Source: CAJWPI01 sp964635015 (GTDB lineage: Bacteria; Pseudomonadota; Gammaproteobacteria; Magnimaribacterales; Magnimaribacteraceae). Taken from it: a DNA stretch of 64,000 nucleotides. A program made the translations under genes and the position numbers. The stretch spans positions 1 to 64,000 of the forward strand of contig CAZWMS010000002.1 in NCBI GenBank assembly GCA_964635015.1, given 5' to 3'. Numbering within the stretch: position 1 is the first letter of the stretch; each line of letters opens with the position of its first letter. The notes below the pieces were generated by a model, which searched no databases, was not told the origin of the DNA, and saw only the letters and a program-made list of their open reading frames with translations. Below, one piece after another: positions 32,944-41,271 of the stretch.

Positions 32944-34575
32944 ATGCCGCTAAATTCTATAAAGATAGGAGTAGTCCAAGAAAATCCAATTGTAGGAGAC
33001 ATATCTGGCAATACCTTACTGGCAGAAAAGAGAATTAAATCTTTATTAAAAGAATCAAATCCTGATGTCATAGTTTTCACCGAAATGTTTTTAACTGGTT
33101 ACCCACCAGAAGACCTTCTTTACAGGGAAGACCTGCTAACTGATGTGGAAAAATCCCTGTCATCACTTTCTAAGATTTCTCCAGAGACTTATATAGTGAT
33201 GGGATACCCAAAAAAAAATAAATCTAATCTCTATAATTGTGCGGGAGTTATTTATAGGAATTTAATACTTTGCGAATACTTTAAACAAGAGCTCCCTAAC
33301 TATAAAGTATTCGATGAAAAGAGATATTTCTTTCCAGGTAGGGGCCCGAGTCTATTTAAGGTTAAAGATCGGAAAATTGCTCTTACTATTTGTGAGGATT
33401 TGTGGCATACAAAAGCTATTAGGCAGGCTTCAAGAAAGGGTGCTGAATTAGTCCTTAATCTAAATGCTTCGCCTTATCATAGAAATAAATTCTCAGATCG
33501 AAAGGAGTTAATTTCTGGTCATGCAAAGAAATTTTCCATCCCCATCGTTTATGTAAACCAAGTTGGTGGTCAGGATGAATTAGTATTTGATGGAACTTCA
33601 ATGATAATTTCTCCAGAAGGAGAATGTAGTAGCTTATTTCCAAGTTTTAAGACACATTCAGAAGTAATAGATTTTAAATTTTCTGACAAATCAAACTTAA
33701 CTATTACTAGTAAATCTAAACAAGAAAAGGCTTCTGAAATCGAAGATTTATACAATGCTTTAGTTCTCGGGACTAGAGACTACATCAAAAAAAATGGATT
33801 TAAAGGAGTAATAATTGGTTCTTCGGGTGGTATAGATTCAGCATTAACCACCACTATTGCAGTAGATGCTATTGGTTGGGAGAAAGTAAATACTTTCATG
33901 ATGCCATATAAATTTACTTCAGATATTAGTATCGAAGACTCAGAAATCTTAGCAATTAATCTAAAAATTAGTCATAAGATAATTAAGATCGAAGATATTT
34001 TTGATTCATTTGAGTTGTCTTTGAATGAAGAATTTTATGGAAGAAAAAAAGATAAAACAGAAGAGAATCTTCAATCACGGATTAGAGGTGTATTATTGAT
34101 GGCTATCTCTAATAAAAAAGGATCTTTAGTTTTAACAACAGGAAATAAAAGTGAGACTGCAGTAGGTTATTCAACTCTATACGGAGATACTGCCGGAGGA
34201 TTTGCTGTTTTAAAAGATGTACCCAAAACTTGGGTATATCAATTAGCTAAACATAGGAATTCTATTTCTGAAGTGATACCTGAAAGAATAATAGAAAGAC
34301 AGCCATCAGCAGAACTTGCTCCCAATCAAAAGGATACCGACACACTTCCTGATTATGCAATTCTTGATGAAATTATTGAACTATATGTTGAAAAGGACGC
34401 TAGTTTAAAAGAGATAATTTCACAAGGAATAGATAAAAAGACAGCAACATTTGTACTTCAACTAATTGACAAGAATGAGTATAAGCGACGACAAGCTCCT
34501 CCTGGGGTGAGAATTACTGACAGAGGGTTTGGAAAGGACAGGAGATATCCGATAACCAATAGATACTCTCAATGA
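32944..34575 (+). CDS. nadE: Glutamine-dependent NAD+ synthetase
   Basis: Converts deamido-NAD to NAD, taking ammonia from glutamine. The 543 residues have an N-terminal carbon-nitrogen hydrolase domain with the Glu in FTEMFLTGYPPEDLL and the nucleophile Cys in LTICEDLWH, and a C-terminal PP-loop synthetase with SSGGIDSAL (about 297-305), followed by TGNKSETAVGYSTLYGD. It reads complete. Transcribed alone, divergent from the DAHP synthase gene. Confidence 0.97.
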   Translation: MPLNSIKIGVVQENPIVGDISGNTLLAEKRIKSLLKESNPDVIVFTEMFLTGYPPEDLLYREDLLTDVEKSLSSLSKISPETYIVMGYPKKNKSNLYNCAGVIYRNLILCEYFKQELPNYKVFDEKRYFFPGRGPSLFKVKDRKIALTICEDLWHTKAIRQASRKGAELVLNLNASPYHRNKFSDRKELISGHAKKFSIPIVYVNQVGGQDELVFDGTSMIISPEGECSSLFPSFKTHSEVIDFKFSDKSNLTITSKSKQEKASEIEDLYNALVLGTRDYIKKNGFKGVIIGSSGGIDSALTTTIAVDAIGWEKVNTFMMPYKFTSDISIEDSEILAINLKISHKIIKIEDIFDSFELSLNEEFYGRKKDKTEENLQSRIRGVLLMAISNKKGSLVLTTGNKSETAVGYSTLYGDTAGGFAVLKDVPKTWVYQLAKHRNSISEVIPERIIERQPSAELAPNQKDTDTLPDYAILDEIIELYVEKDASLKEIISQGIDKKTATFVLQLIDKNEYKRRQAPPGVRITDRGFGKDRRYPITNRYSQ

Positions 34576-34609
34576 GAAATATAAAAGTGAGTTTTTGGAA
34601 ATAGGTAGC

Positions 34610-34615
34610 TATAAT
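34610..34615 (+). promoter_or_regulatory. Candidate -10 box for scpAB-rluB
   Basis: An exact TATAAT 31 bases before the scpA start, in the 71-base gap after nadE. No good -35 hexamer is seen at 17 bases. Single-sequence evidence. Confidence 0.35.
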
Positions 34616-34646
34616 AAAATCCCAATACATTGAGTGTACTGGAAAA

Positions 34647-35459
34647 ATGGTTGATTTTGAGACCAAAATTCCTCGTCAAGAGGAGATGATTTTAGCTACT
34701 GTCCAAGGCAAGGGAGTGACTACCTTGCCAGAGGATCTTTATGTACCCCCTAATGCATTAAAGATTTTTCTAGATTCTTTTGCTGGTCCCTTGGATTTCT
34801 TACTTTATTTAATTAGAAAACAAAATTTAGATATATTGGATGTTAATGTTGCAGAGATAACGAATCAATATACTTCTTATATTGAATTAATGGAGGCTTT
34901 TCAAATAGAGTTAGCTGGAGATTATCTTGTTATGGCAGCTTATCTAGCTGAACTTAAGTCTAAAATGCTCCTACCCAGAAAAGAAGAAGAGGTTGAAGAG
35001 GAAGATCCAAGAGCAGAATTATTAAGAAGACTTCAAGAATATGAAAGATTTAAAGAAGCAGCAGAAAAACTAAACAACATTCCCAGATTAAATAGAGATT
35101 TCTTTTCAGCTGGAGCCTTATTGCCAGAATTTAAAACTGACCCACCTTTACCCAGTGTTAACCTGGAACAACTAAACATGGCTCTAAGTGAAGTGATGGA
35201 GAGACTAGAACAATCTAAAGCCCATCTTATAAATTATGAGCAACTTTCTACCAGAGAAAGAATGACACAGATTCTTGAGAGGATGAAGAGGGAGTCCTTT
35301 ATTGAGTTTTCTTCTCTTTTTAGTGAAGATGAAGGGAAAATGGGACTTATAGTCACTTTTCTAGCTATTCTGGAGTTGTTGAAAGATTCCTTGATAGAAA
35401 TAGTCCAATCTGAAGAATTTGGGTCTATTCATATCAAAGGTATTAAAGAGGTACACTAA
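34647..35459 (+). CDS. scpA: Segregation and condensation protein A (kleisin)
   Basis: Kleisin subunit that bridges SMC head domains in chromosome condensation and segregation. The 270 residues have the family start FAGPLDFLLYLIRKQNLDI, VAEITNQYTSYIEL, AGDYLVMAAYLAELKSKMLLP and a C-terminal winged helix ending VTFLAILELLKDSLIEI. It carries an N-terminal extension of about 40 residues before the conserved block. It overlaps scpB by one base (TAATG). The SMC gene is not in the window; some gammaproteobacteria use MukBEF instead, so ScpA here implies an SMC system. Confidence 0.96.
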   Translation: MVDFETKIPRQEEMILATVQGKGVTTLPEDLYVPPNALKIFLDSFAGPLDFLLYLIRKQNLDILDVNVAEITNQYTSYIELMEAFQIELAGDYLVMAAYLAELKSKMLLPRKEEEVEEEDPRAELLRRLQEYERFKEAAEKLNNIPRLNRDFFSAGALLPEFKTDPPLPSVNLEQLNMALSEVMERLEQSKAHLINYEQLSTRERMTQILERMKRESFIEFSSLFSEDEGKMGLIVTFLAILELLKDSLIEIVQSEEFGSIHIKGIKEVH

Positions 35460-36067
35460 TGAAATACAAACTTATTCAAATTATTGAGGCAGCTTTATTG
35501 TCAGCCTCTAGGCCACTTTCTATTTTAGACCTCCAGAAACTTTTTGATCAGCCCGATCAACCTTCCAAAGACAAGATAAAAGAATGCCTTGAAGAGATTG
35601 AGATGCAATGTCAACAAAGGGGTATTGAGCTTAGACAGGTTTCTTCAGGATATAGACTCCAAGTCAAGCAGGACCTTTCACCTTATATTGCTAAATTGTG
35701 GGCAGAAAGACCTCAAAGATTCTCAAAAGCAATGTTAGAGACTCTCTCTCTTATAGCTTATCGTCAACCAATTACAAGGGGTGAGATAGAAGAAATAAGG
35801 GGAGTTACAATTGGTACCCAACTTATGAGGGGTCTTATGGATAGAGGATGGATTAAAATAGTAGGACAAAGAGATGTACCAGGTAAGCCTTCTCTTTATT
35901 CAACAACTAAAGAATTTTTAGATTATTTTGGATTACAACATCTTAGAGAGCTTCCAAACTTACCTAATTTGACTAATACAGATACATTGAACATGGAACT
36001 TCCCTTGGAAGCAGAAGATGTAATTGAAGAAGAAGTTTCAGAACAAGAATTACCTCCTCAAATTTAG
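35459..36067 (+). CDS. scpB: Segregation and condensation protein B
   Basis: KITE-type dimeric winged-helix subunit that binds ScpA. The 202 residues show KLIQIIEAALLSASRPLSI, then VSSGYRLQVK, FSKAMLETLSLIAYRQPITR, the turn RGVTIGTQLMRGLMDRGWI and a VPGKPSLYSTTKEFLDYFGL end, the standard ScpB pattern. A poorly conserved acidic tail (EAEDVIEEEVSEQE) closes it. It overlaps scpA by one base; rluB follows 20 bases later. Confidence 0.97.
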   Translation: MKYKLIQIIEAALLSASRPLSILDLQKLFDQPDQPSKDKIKECLEEIEMQCQQRGIELRQVSSGYRLQVKQDLSPYIAKLWAERPQRFSKAMLETLSLIAYRQPITRGEIEEIRGVTIGTQLMRGLMDRGWIKIVGQRDVPGKPSLYSTTKEFLDYFGLQHLRELPNLPNLTNTDTLNMELPLEAEDVIEEEVSEQELPPQI

Positions 36068-36087
36068 ATACTTATTTTTTTAGAAAT

Positions 36088-36807
36088 ATGAAAGAAAGGA
36101 TTCATAAGATCCTCTCAGGTTTTGGGGTTGGTTCGAGAAGAGAAATAGAATCTTTAATAAAGCAAGGGAGGGTTTTTATAAATGGTAATAAAGCTAATTT
36201 GGGACAAAAAATTTCTATAAAAGATAAAGTCAAAATAGATAATAGAATAATTTCTTTTCCAAAATTTCAATTTCCTCTACGGATAATTATTTATAACAAG
36301 AGAATTGGAGAGGTTTCAACAAGAAAAGATCCTCAAGGAAGGTCCACAATTTTTGATTCTCTTCCAGAATTAAGAGATTCTAGATGGATTTCTGTTGGTC
36401 GTTTAGATATTAATACTTCAGGTTTAATGCTATTTACTAATAAAGGAGAAATAGCAAATAAACTTATGCACCCTTCATCAAGAATAGAAAGAGAATATAT
36501 TGCAAGAGTCCAAGGGGAAGTAAAGGAAGAGCACTTAAGGAAATTAACAGAAGGAATAGAACTCGAAGATGGACTAGCAAGATTTACTGATATACAGAGA
36601 GGAAGGGGGGGCAAGACAAACCAATGGTTTGCCATGGTTATATTGGAAGGCAGAACAAGAGAAGTAAGAAGGTTGTGGGAAAGCCAAGGATTCCAAATTT
36701 CAAGACTTAAAAGAGTTAGAATGGGAAATATTTTTCTTCCAACAAATTTAAGTCTGGGAAAATTTAAAGATCTAAACGAAGAAGAAATTAAACACTTATT
36801 GTCTTAA
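36088..36807 (+). CDS. rluB: 23S rRNA pseudouridine synthase (RluB type)
   Basis: Isomerises a uridine of 23S rRNA helix 89 (position 2605 in E. coli). The 239 residues have an N-terminal S4 RNA-binding domain (about 1-60, KILSGFGVGSRREIESLIKQ) and the synthase domain with catalytic Asp in VGRLDINTSGLMLFTN and the end EGRTREVRRLWESQGF. The scpA-scpB-rluB order is the conserved one and favours RluB over the close paralogue RluE/RluF. Convergent with gph after 32 bases, which contain only a weak AT hairpin. Confidence 0.93.
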   Translation: MKERIHKILSGFGVGSRREIESLIKQGRVFINGNKANLGQKISIKDKVKIDNRIISFPKFQFPLRIIIYNKRIGEVSTRKDPQGRSTIFDSLPELRDSRWISVGRLDINTSGLMLFTNKGEIANKLMHPSSRIEREYIARVQGEVKEEHLRKLTEGIELEDGLARFTDIQRGRGGKTNQWFAMVILEGRTREVRRLWESQGFQISRLKRVRMGNIFLPTNLSLGKFKDLNEEEIKHLLS

Positions 36808-36839
36808 CTCAACAAAACAAATTTTGTAAATGAAGAAGT

Positions 36840-37502
36840 CTAGTTTTTTAGCTCTGGTATAAAATTTTTAATATCTTTAGGAGATTTAGCTATGTACTCC
36901 GCATTCCATTTTTTTGGAGATTGATCTTTGGGAATATAACCGTAGGCAGCTGCAATTGTAATCATATTTGCTTTTTTTCCTGCTTCTATATCAATTAAAT
37001 GGTCTCCAACATAGAATGAAGCACTTGGTCTTGACCCAGTAATTTGGCAAGCTTTTATTAGACCTTTTGGGCTGGGCTTTCTTTCTCCACTGATTTCAGG
37101 AGTTATCAGAAAATTAGGTTTTTGGTCTCTAAAAAAATGATTAACAATTTTTTTTGAATAGACTTCAGGTTTATTTGTCACGATTCCCCACTTTAATCCG
37201 GCGCTGCTTATTTTCTCTAAAAGGTCTTGGATACCATCAAAAGGAGTGGTGTTTATTAAGCAACAAGAGTCGTAAAGTTCTAATAATTCTTTATTAAGAA
37301 GTTCTAAGTTTTTTTCTTTAGCTTGTGATTCAAATGCAAATCTAATTAGGTTAAGTGCCCCTTCTGAAACTCTACTCTTAATATCTTCATACTCAGAAGG
37401 AGGTAAACCATAATGAGATTTCAGTTTATTAATAGCAAAGTGAAAATCCTTTGCAGTGTCTAAAAGAGTACCATCAAGATCAAAGCTTATAAGGTCAGTC
37501 AT
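36840..37502 (-). CDS. gph: Phosphoglycolate phosphatase (HAD family)
   Basis: HAD hydrolase that clears 2-phosphoglycolate formed during DNA repair and other oxidative events. The 220 residues show motif I FDLDGTLLDT (Asp8 and Asp10), motif II VTNKP, the conserved Lys in GERKPSPKGL and motif IV VGDHLIDIEAG. The ubiG-gph order is typical of gammaproteobacteria. It lies two bases after ubiG. Broader HAD substrate use is possible. Confidence 0.88.
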   Translation of the reverse strand: MTDLISFDLDGTLLDTAKDFHFAINKLKSHYGLPPSEYEDIKSRVSEGALNLIRFAFESQAKEKNLELLNKELLELYDSCCLINTTPFDGIQDLLEKISSAGLKWGIVTNKPEVYSKKIVNHFFRDQKPNFLITPEISGERKPSPKGLIKACQITGSRPSASFYVGDHLIDIEAGKKANMITIAAAYGYIPKDQSPKKWNAEYIAKSPKDIKNFIPELKN

Positions 37503-37504
37503 TT

Positions 37505-38203
37505 TTATCCATCTTTTACATGCATCATATAATTAACTCTTATATCTTGGCTTAAATAATAATGATCAGTTAAAGGGTTGTAGCTTAATCCAACTGTTTT
37601 CAATAAACTTAATTTATTGGATCCAACCCATCCCATTATTTCTGATGGTTTAATAAATTTGGAATAATCATGGGTTCCTTTTGGCAATAATTGAAGGACA
37701 TACTCCGCTCCTATGACAGAAAAAAGATAAGATCTAAGATTCCTATTGATAGTAGATAAAAATATGTCTCCACCTCTTTTTAATAACTGAGAACAATCTT
37801 GAATTATTTTAGAAGGATCTGGAATATGTTCCAATAATTCTAGACATGTGATGACATCAAAATCTTTATACTTTCCTTCTTTTAAAAGCTGTTCAGTGGA
37901 ACTTTTTAAGTAGGTGACCTTACTTCCTACTTTCTTGCCATGAATTTTTGCGGAAAGGACAGTTTTCTCAGATAGATCAATACCTATAACTTCTGCTCCT
38001 AGTTTAGAAATTGCTTCAGACAAGATTCCTCCACCACAACCAACATCTAGTACTTTTTTACCTTGTAAAGCTACTATTTCTGATATGAATTTAACCCTTA
38101 GCGGATTAATTTGATGAAGGGGTTTAAACTTTCCTTCTTCATCCCACCACTCACTGGCAGAAGCTTCAAATTTTTTTATTTCTTCTTTATCTAGATTTTC
38201 CAT
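37505..38203 (-). CDS. ubiG: Ubiquinone O-methyltransferase UbiG
   Basis: SAM-dependent methyltransferase that does both O-methylations of ubiquinone. The 232 residues carry the UbiG opening SASEWWDEEGKFKPLHQINP, SAM motif VLDVGCGGGILSEA and the later SAVIGAEYVLQLLPKGTH-like stretch (about residues 166-183). Length and the two-gene layout with gph are normal. It implies aerobic ubiquinone-based respiration. It is divergent from the transhydrogenase genes. Confidence 0.96.
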   Translation of the reverse strand: MENLDKEEIKKFEASASEWWDEEGKFKPLHQINPLRVKFISEIVALQGKKVLDVGCGGGILSEAISKLGAEVIGIDLSEKTVLSAKIHGKKVGSKVTYLKSSTEQLLKEGKYKDFDVITCLELLEHIPDPSKIIQDCSQLLKRGGDIFLSTINRNLRSYLFSVIGAEYVLQLLPKGTHDYSKFIKPSEIMGWVGSNKLSLLKTVGLSYNPLTDHYYLSQDIRVNYMMHVKDG

Positions 38204-38243
38204 GTTTATAAAAGACTAAGGAACCTTTTTCCATATTGTGTTA

Positions 38244-38269
38244 AATTAATGTAAAGCCCAACATTAATT
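38244..38269. promoter_or_regulatory. Inverted repeat between ubiG and pntA
   Basis: AATTAATGT at 38244-38252 pairs with ACATTAATT at 38261-38269 around an 8-base spacer, ending 14 bases before the pntA GTG start. The symmetry continues outward with one bulged A. It could be an operator for either divergent gene or an RNA hairpin over the pntA ribosome site. Confidence 0.4.
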
Positions 38270-38283
38270 AACAGTTCTTAAAA

Positions 38284-39411
38284 GTGCAAATATTTTTTCC
38301 TAAGGAAAAGGATTCTGAGAACAGAGTTACTATTCTTCCCGAGACGGTGAAGAAGATAGTAGAGTTAGGAATGAATGTAGAAGTTGAATCTTCATTAGGT
38401 AAAAATCTCTATTTATCAGATAAATTATATATTTCATCCGGAGCTTCAGTTAGCAAAGATAGACAATCTTCTTTATCCTCTTCAGATATAACTTGTAGAA
38501 TCAATAAACCCAACAAGGACGAAATTCAATATTTAAAAGAGAATTCAATCCATATTAGCTTTCTAGACCCTTTTAAAGAAATTGAACTAGTAAAGGAGTT
38601 TGCTAAGTCCAGTATAAGTGTTATTAGTATGGAATTAATTCCACGCATTACTAGAGCTCAAAAGATGGATGCATTAAGTTCTCAAGCCAATTTGGGAGGT
38701 TATGCGGCAGTTATTGAAGCTTCAAAACGTTTAAATAAGTCCTTTCCCATGATGATGACTGCTGCAGGGACAATTTCTCCGTGTAAGGTTTTTGTTATTG
38801 GGGTAGGGGTTGCAGGTTTGCAAGCTATTGCAACAGCCAAGAGATTAGGTGCCAGAGTAGAAGCTTTTGATACACGCCCTGTAGTCAAAGAGCAAGTGAA
38901 ATCTTTAGGTGCAAGATTTATCCAGATAGATATTGGTGAAACAGAAGAAACATCTCAGGGTTATGCAAAGGAGTTGTCAGAAGACCAAATTAAAATGCAA
39001 CAAGAGGGAATGAAAAAAATTTGTTCTCAATCGGATGTAGTGATTACTACAGCTCAAGTTTTTGGTAGACCAGCCCCTAGAATCGTAACTCAAAATATGC
39101 TTGATGCCATGAATCCAGGGAGTGTCGTGATTGACATGGCTGTAAGCACTGGAGGAAATGTTGAAGGTTCTATTCCAGATGAAGATGTTACTCATAATGG
39201 TGTAACTATAGTAGGGCTTTCAAATTTGCCAGGTGAAGTTGCCTTAGATGCATCTCTAGTTTATGGAAATAACTTATTTAATCTTCTAGAAGAATATTGG
39301 GATTCAGAAACAAAAGAATTTAAATTTGATATCTCTGAAGAAATTTTATCAGGTTGTATAGTTACTCACGGTGGAGAAGTCATTAATTCTATTGTCAAAA
39401 AAAGCACTTAA
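38284..39411 (+). CDS. pntAA: NAD(P) transhydrogenase alpha-1 subunit (NAD-binding domain)
   Basis: Soluble dI domain that binds NAD(H) in the proton-translocating transhydrogenase, which makes NADPH from NADH using the proton gradient. The 375 residues have ENRVTILPETVKKIVELG, PRITRAQKMDALSSQAN, GGYAAVIEASKRLNKSFP, the Rossmann motif VIGVGVAGLQAIATAKRLGA and the mobile-loop region RPAPRIV. The start is a GTG at 38284; no ATG in frame precedes the conserved start. This is the split form, three genes (pntAA, pntAB, pntB), with pntAB three bases downstream. Confidence 0.95.
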   Translation: MQIFFPKEKDSENRVTILPETVKKIVELGMNVEVESSLGKNLYLSDKLYISSGASVSKDRQSSLSSSDITCRINKPNKDEIQYLKENSIHISFLDPFKEIELVKEFAKSSISVISMELIPRITRAQKMDALSSQANLGGYAAVIEASKRLNKSFPMMMTAAGTISPCKVFVIGVGVAGLQAIATAKRLGARVEAFDTRPVVKEQVKSLGARFIQIDIGETEETSQGYAKELSEDQIKMQQEGMKKICSQSDVVITTAQVFGRPAPRIVTQNMLDAMNPGSVVIDMAVSTGGNVEGSIPDEDVTHNGVTIVGLSNLPGEVALDASLVYGNNLFNLLEEYWDSETKEFKFDISEEILSGCIVTHGGEVINSIVKKST

Positions 39412-39414
39412 TAT

Positions 39415-39711
39415 ATGGAAACTCAATTAACCCTACTTTTCTTTGTGCTTGTTTTAAGTGTTTTTCTTGGTTTTGAACTAATTTCAAAAGTTCCCTCCAC
39501 TCTACATACGCCTTTAATGTCGGGAGCTAATGCAATCTCTGGCATAACTTTGGTGGGAGCATTATTAGCCTCTGGTTCTGGCTTCGCTTCAGAATCTTTA
39601 TCTGTTCTATTAGGAACAGCCGCGGTAACTTTTGCTACTATCAATGTAGTGGGTGGTTATCTGGTTACTAATCGAATGTTGTCTATGTTTAAGAAGAAGG
39701 AAACCAAATGA
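39415..39711 (+). CDS. pntAB: NAD(P) transhydrogenase alpha-2 subunit (membrane part)
   Basis: The 98 residues form the alpha part of membrane domain dII, with about three transmembrane helices (SVFLGFELISKVPSTLHTPL, ISGITLVGALLASG, FATINVVGGYLVTNRML). Short, as expected for the split enzyme. It overlaps pntB by four bases (ATGA). Confidence 0.95.
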   Translation: METQLTLLFFVLVLSVFLGFELISKVPSTLHTPLMSGANAISGITLVGALLASGSGFASESLSVLLGTAAVTFATINVVGGYLVTNRMLSMFKKKETK

Positions 39712-41117
39712 GTTTCTTGGATCAGTTTAATAGCCAAATACTTGTAAATTTTTCTTATATCCTAGCTTCTATGTTATTTATATTTGGCTTAAAAATGTTG
39801 GGTTCCCCTGAAACGGCCAGAAAGGGTAATCTTGTTTCTTCTTCTGGTATGTTCTTGGCGGTGGTAGTTACATTATTAGATCAAAGCATCATTGATTTTA
39901 CTTGGATTATAGCTGGAGTTTGTATAGGTTCTCTGGTAGGTTTTTTTGCTGCTACAAAAGTAAAAATGACTGCCATGCCAGAGATGGTAGCTCTTTTTAA
40001 TGGATTTGGAGGTATAGCCAGTCTTCTAGTTGGCTCATCGGAATACCTAAATGAAGTAAATCAGAGCGCTGCTCTTTTAATAGCTATTTACCTGACAGTC
40101 TTGATCGGAGGTATAACTTTCTCTGGAAGTCTAATTGCTTGGGGAAAACTTTCAGAGACTATTGGTGGCAAACCTTATCTTTACAAAGGTCAACAAATTA
40201 TAAATTCTCTTCTTCTAGGAATTCTTATTTTTGCTGGTTTAGAAATGATTTATTTACAGGGAATCTTAACAGAAAATCAATTTCAAATATTGGGTCTAAT
40301 TTGTTTACTTGCTTTTATTTTAGGTATATTGCTTGTTATACCTATAGGGGGAGCTGATATGCCTGTAGTTATAGCCCTTTTAAATAGTTTTTCAGGTTTA
40401 GCAGCTTGTGCAGCTGGATTCGTAATTTTAAATAATGTATTGATAGTCGCAGGAGCCTTAGTAGGAGCTAGTGGATTAATCCTAACAAATATTATGTGTA
40501 AGGCTATGAATAGGTCTTTATCTAACGTTCTATTCAGTGGCTTTGGCTCTGTTTCTGATTCTATTTCAGAGGGGAAAATTGACCAAGGTGAAATAAGGCC
40601 AGTTAGCTCCGCTGATGCTTATTTAATTCTAGAGGCTGCAACATCTGTTTTAATAGTACCAGGTTACGGAATGGCTGTTGCTCAGGCACAACATGCTGTT
40701 AGGGAATTGGGAGAACTTTTAGAAGCAAACGGAGCTGAAGTTAAATATGCTATTCATCCTGTAGCTGGCCGTATGCCTGGGCACATGAATGTTCTTTTAG
40801 CTGAGGCTAATGTTTCTTATGATGTATTGGTTGAACCAGAAGATGTTAATCCAATAATAGAGACAGTTGATGTTTGCATGGTAATTGGTGCAAACGATGT
40901 AGTTAATCCCGATGCAAAAGAAAATGAAGGAAGTCCAATTTACGGAATGCCTATTATCGAAGTTGACAGATCCAAGATAATATTTGTACTAAAAAGATCT
41001 ATGGCGTCAGGTTTTTCAGGTATTGAAAATCCTTTATTCTTTAGATCAAATACGAGAATGCTTTTCGGGGATGCTAAAGAATCTGTTTCTTCGCTTGTAT
41101 CAGAATTTAAGGATTAA
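39708..41117 (+). CDS. pntB: NAD(P) transhydrogenase beta subunit
   Basis: Large beta subunit with the rest of the membrane channel dII (about residues 10-270, nine helices) and the NADP(H)-binding dIII domain. dIII shows GYGMAVAQAQHAVRELG, IHPVAGRMPGHMNVLLAEA, VIGANDVVNPDAKE and the end SMASGFSGIENPLFF. At 469 residues it matches family length. Its end is followed by 154 bases before gyrA. Confidence 0.97.
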   Translation: MSFLDQFNSQILVNFSYILASMLFIFGLKMLGSPETARKGNLVSSSGMFLAVVVTLLDQSIIDFTWIIAGVCIGSLVGFFAATKVKMTAMPEMVALFNGFGGIASLLVGSSEYLNEVNQSAALLIAIYLTVLIGGITFSGSLIAWGKLSETIGGKPYLYKGQQIINSLLLGILIFAGLEMIYLQGILTENQFQILGLICLLAFILGILLVIPIGGADMPVVIALLNSFSGLAACAAGFVILNNVLIVAGALVGASGLILTNIMCKAMNRSLSNVLFSGFGSVSDSISEGKIDQGEIRPVSSADAYLILEAATSVLIVPGYGMAVAQAQHAVRELGELLEANGAEVKYAIHPVAGRMPGHMNVLLAEANVSYDVLVEPEDVNPIIETVDVCMVIGANDVVNPDAKENEGSPIYGMPIIEVDRSKIIFVLKRSMASGFSGIENPLFFRSNTRMLFGDAKESVSSLVSEFKD

Positions 41118-41271
41118 GCAGTAAAATTTAGAATTTTTTAACCCCTTTTCCATGTTGGAATATGTTAATATACATACCCAAGTTGGAACTTCACTATTAT
41201 TCTAAAAAATCAATATACATAAGGCTTTCAGCTGCCTTGGTTTTTATTAAAAATAAAATTATCTTTTAATT
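41118..41271 (+). promoter_or_regulatory. Leader region between pntB and gyrA
   Basis: The longest gene-free stretch in the window. It has the 10-base direct repeat AATATACATA at 41167-41176 and 41212-41221, the 7-base repeat GTTGGAA at 41154-41160 and 41182-41188, and a 5-base stem (41221-41225 with 41234-41238) followed by five T at 41241. The hairpin may be a weak pntB terminator. The gyrA promoter must be here, but I cannot assign its hexamers. Confidence 0.4.

Noticed and set aside
36808..36839. Bidirectional terminator between rluB and gph
   Set aside because: Only a 6-base A/T hairpin is possible and there is no clear T-run.
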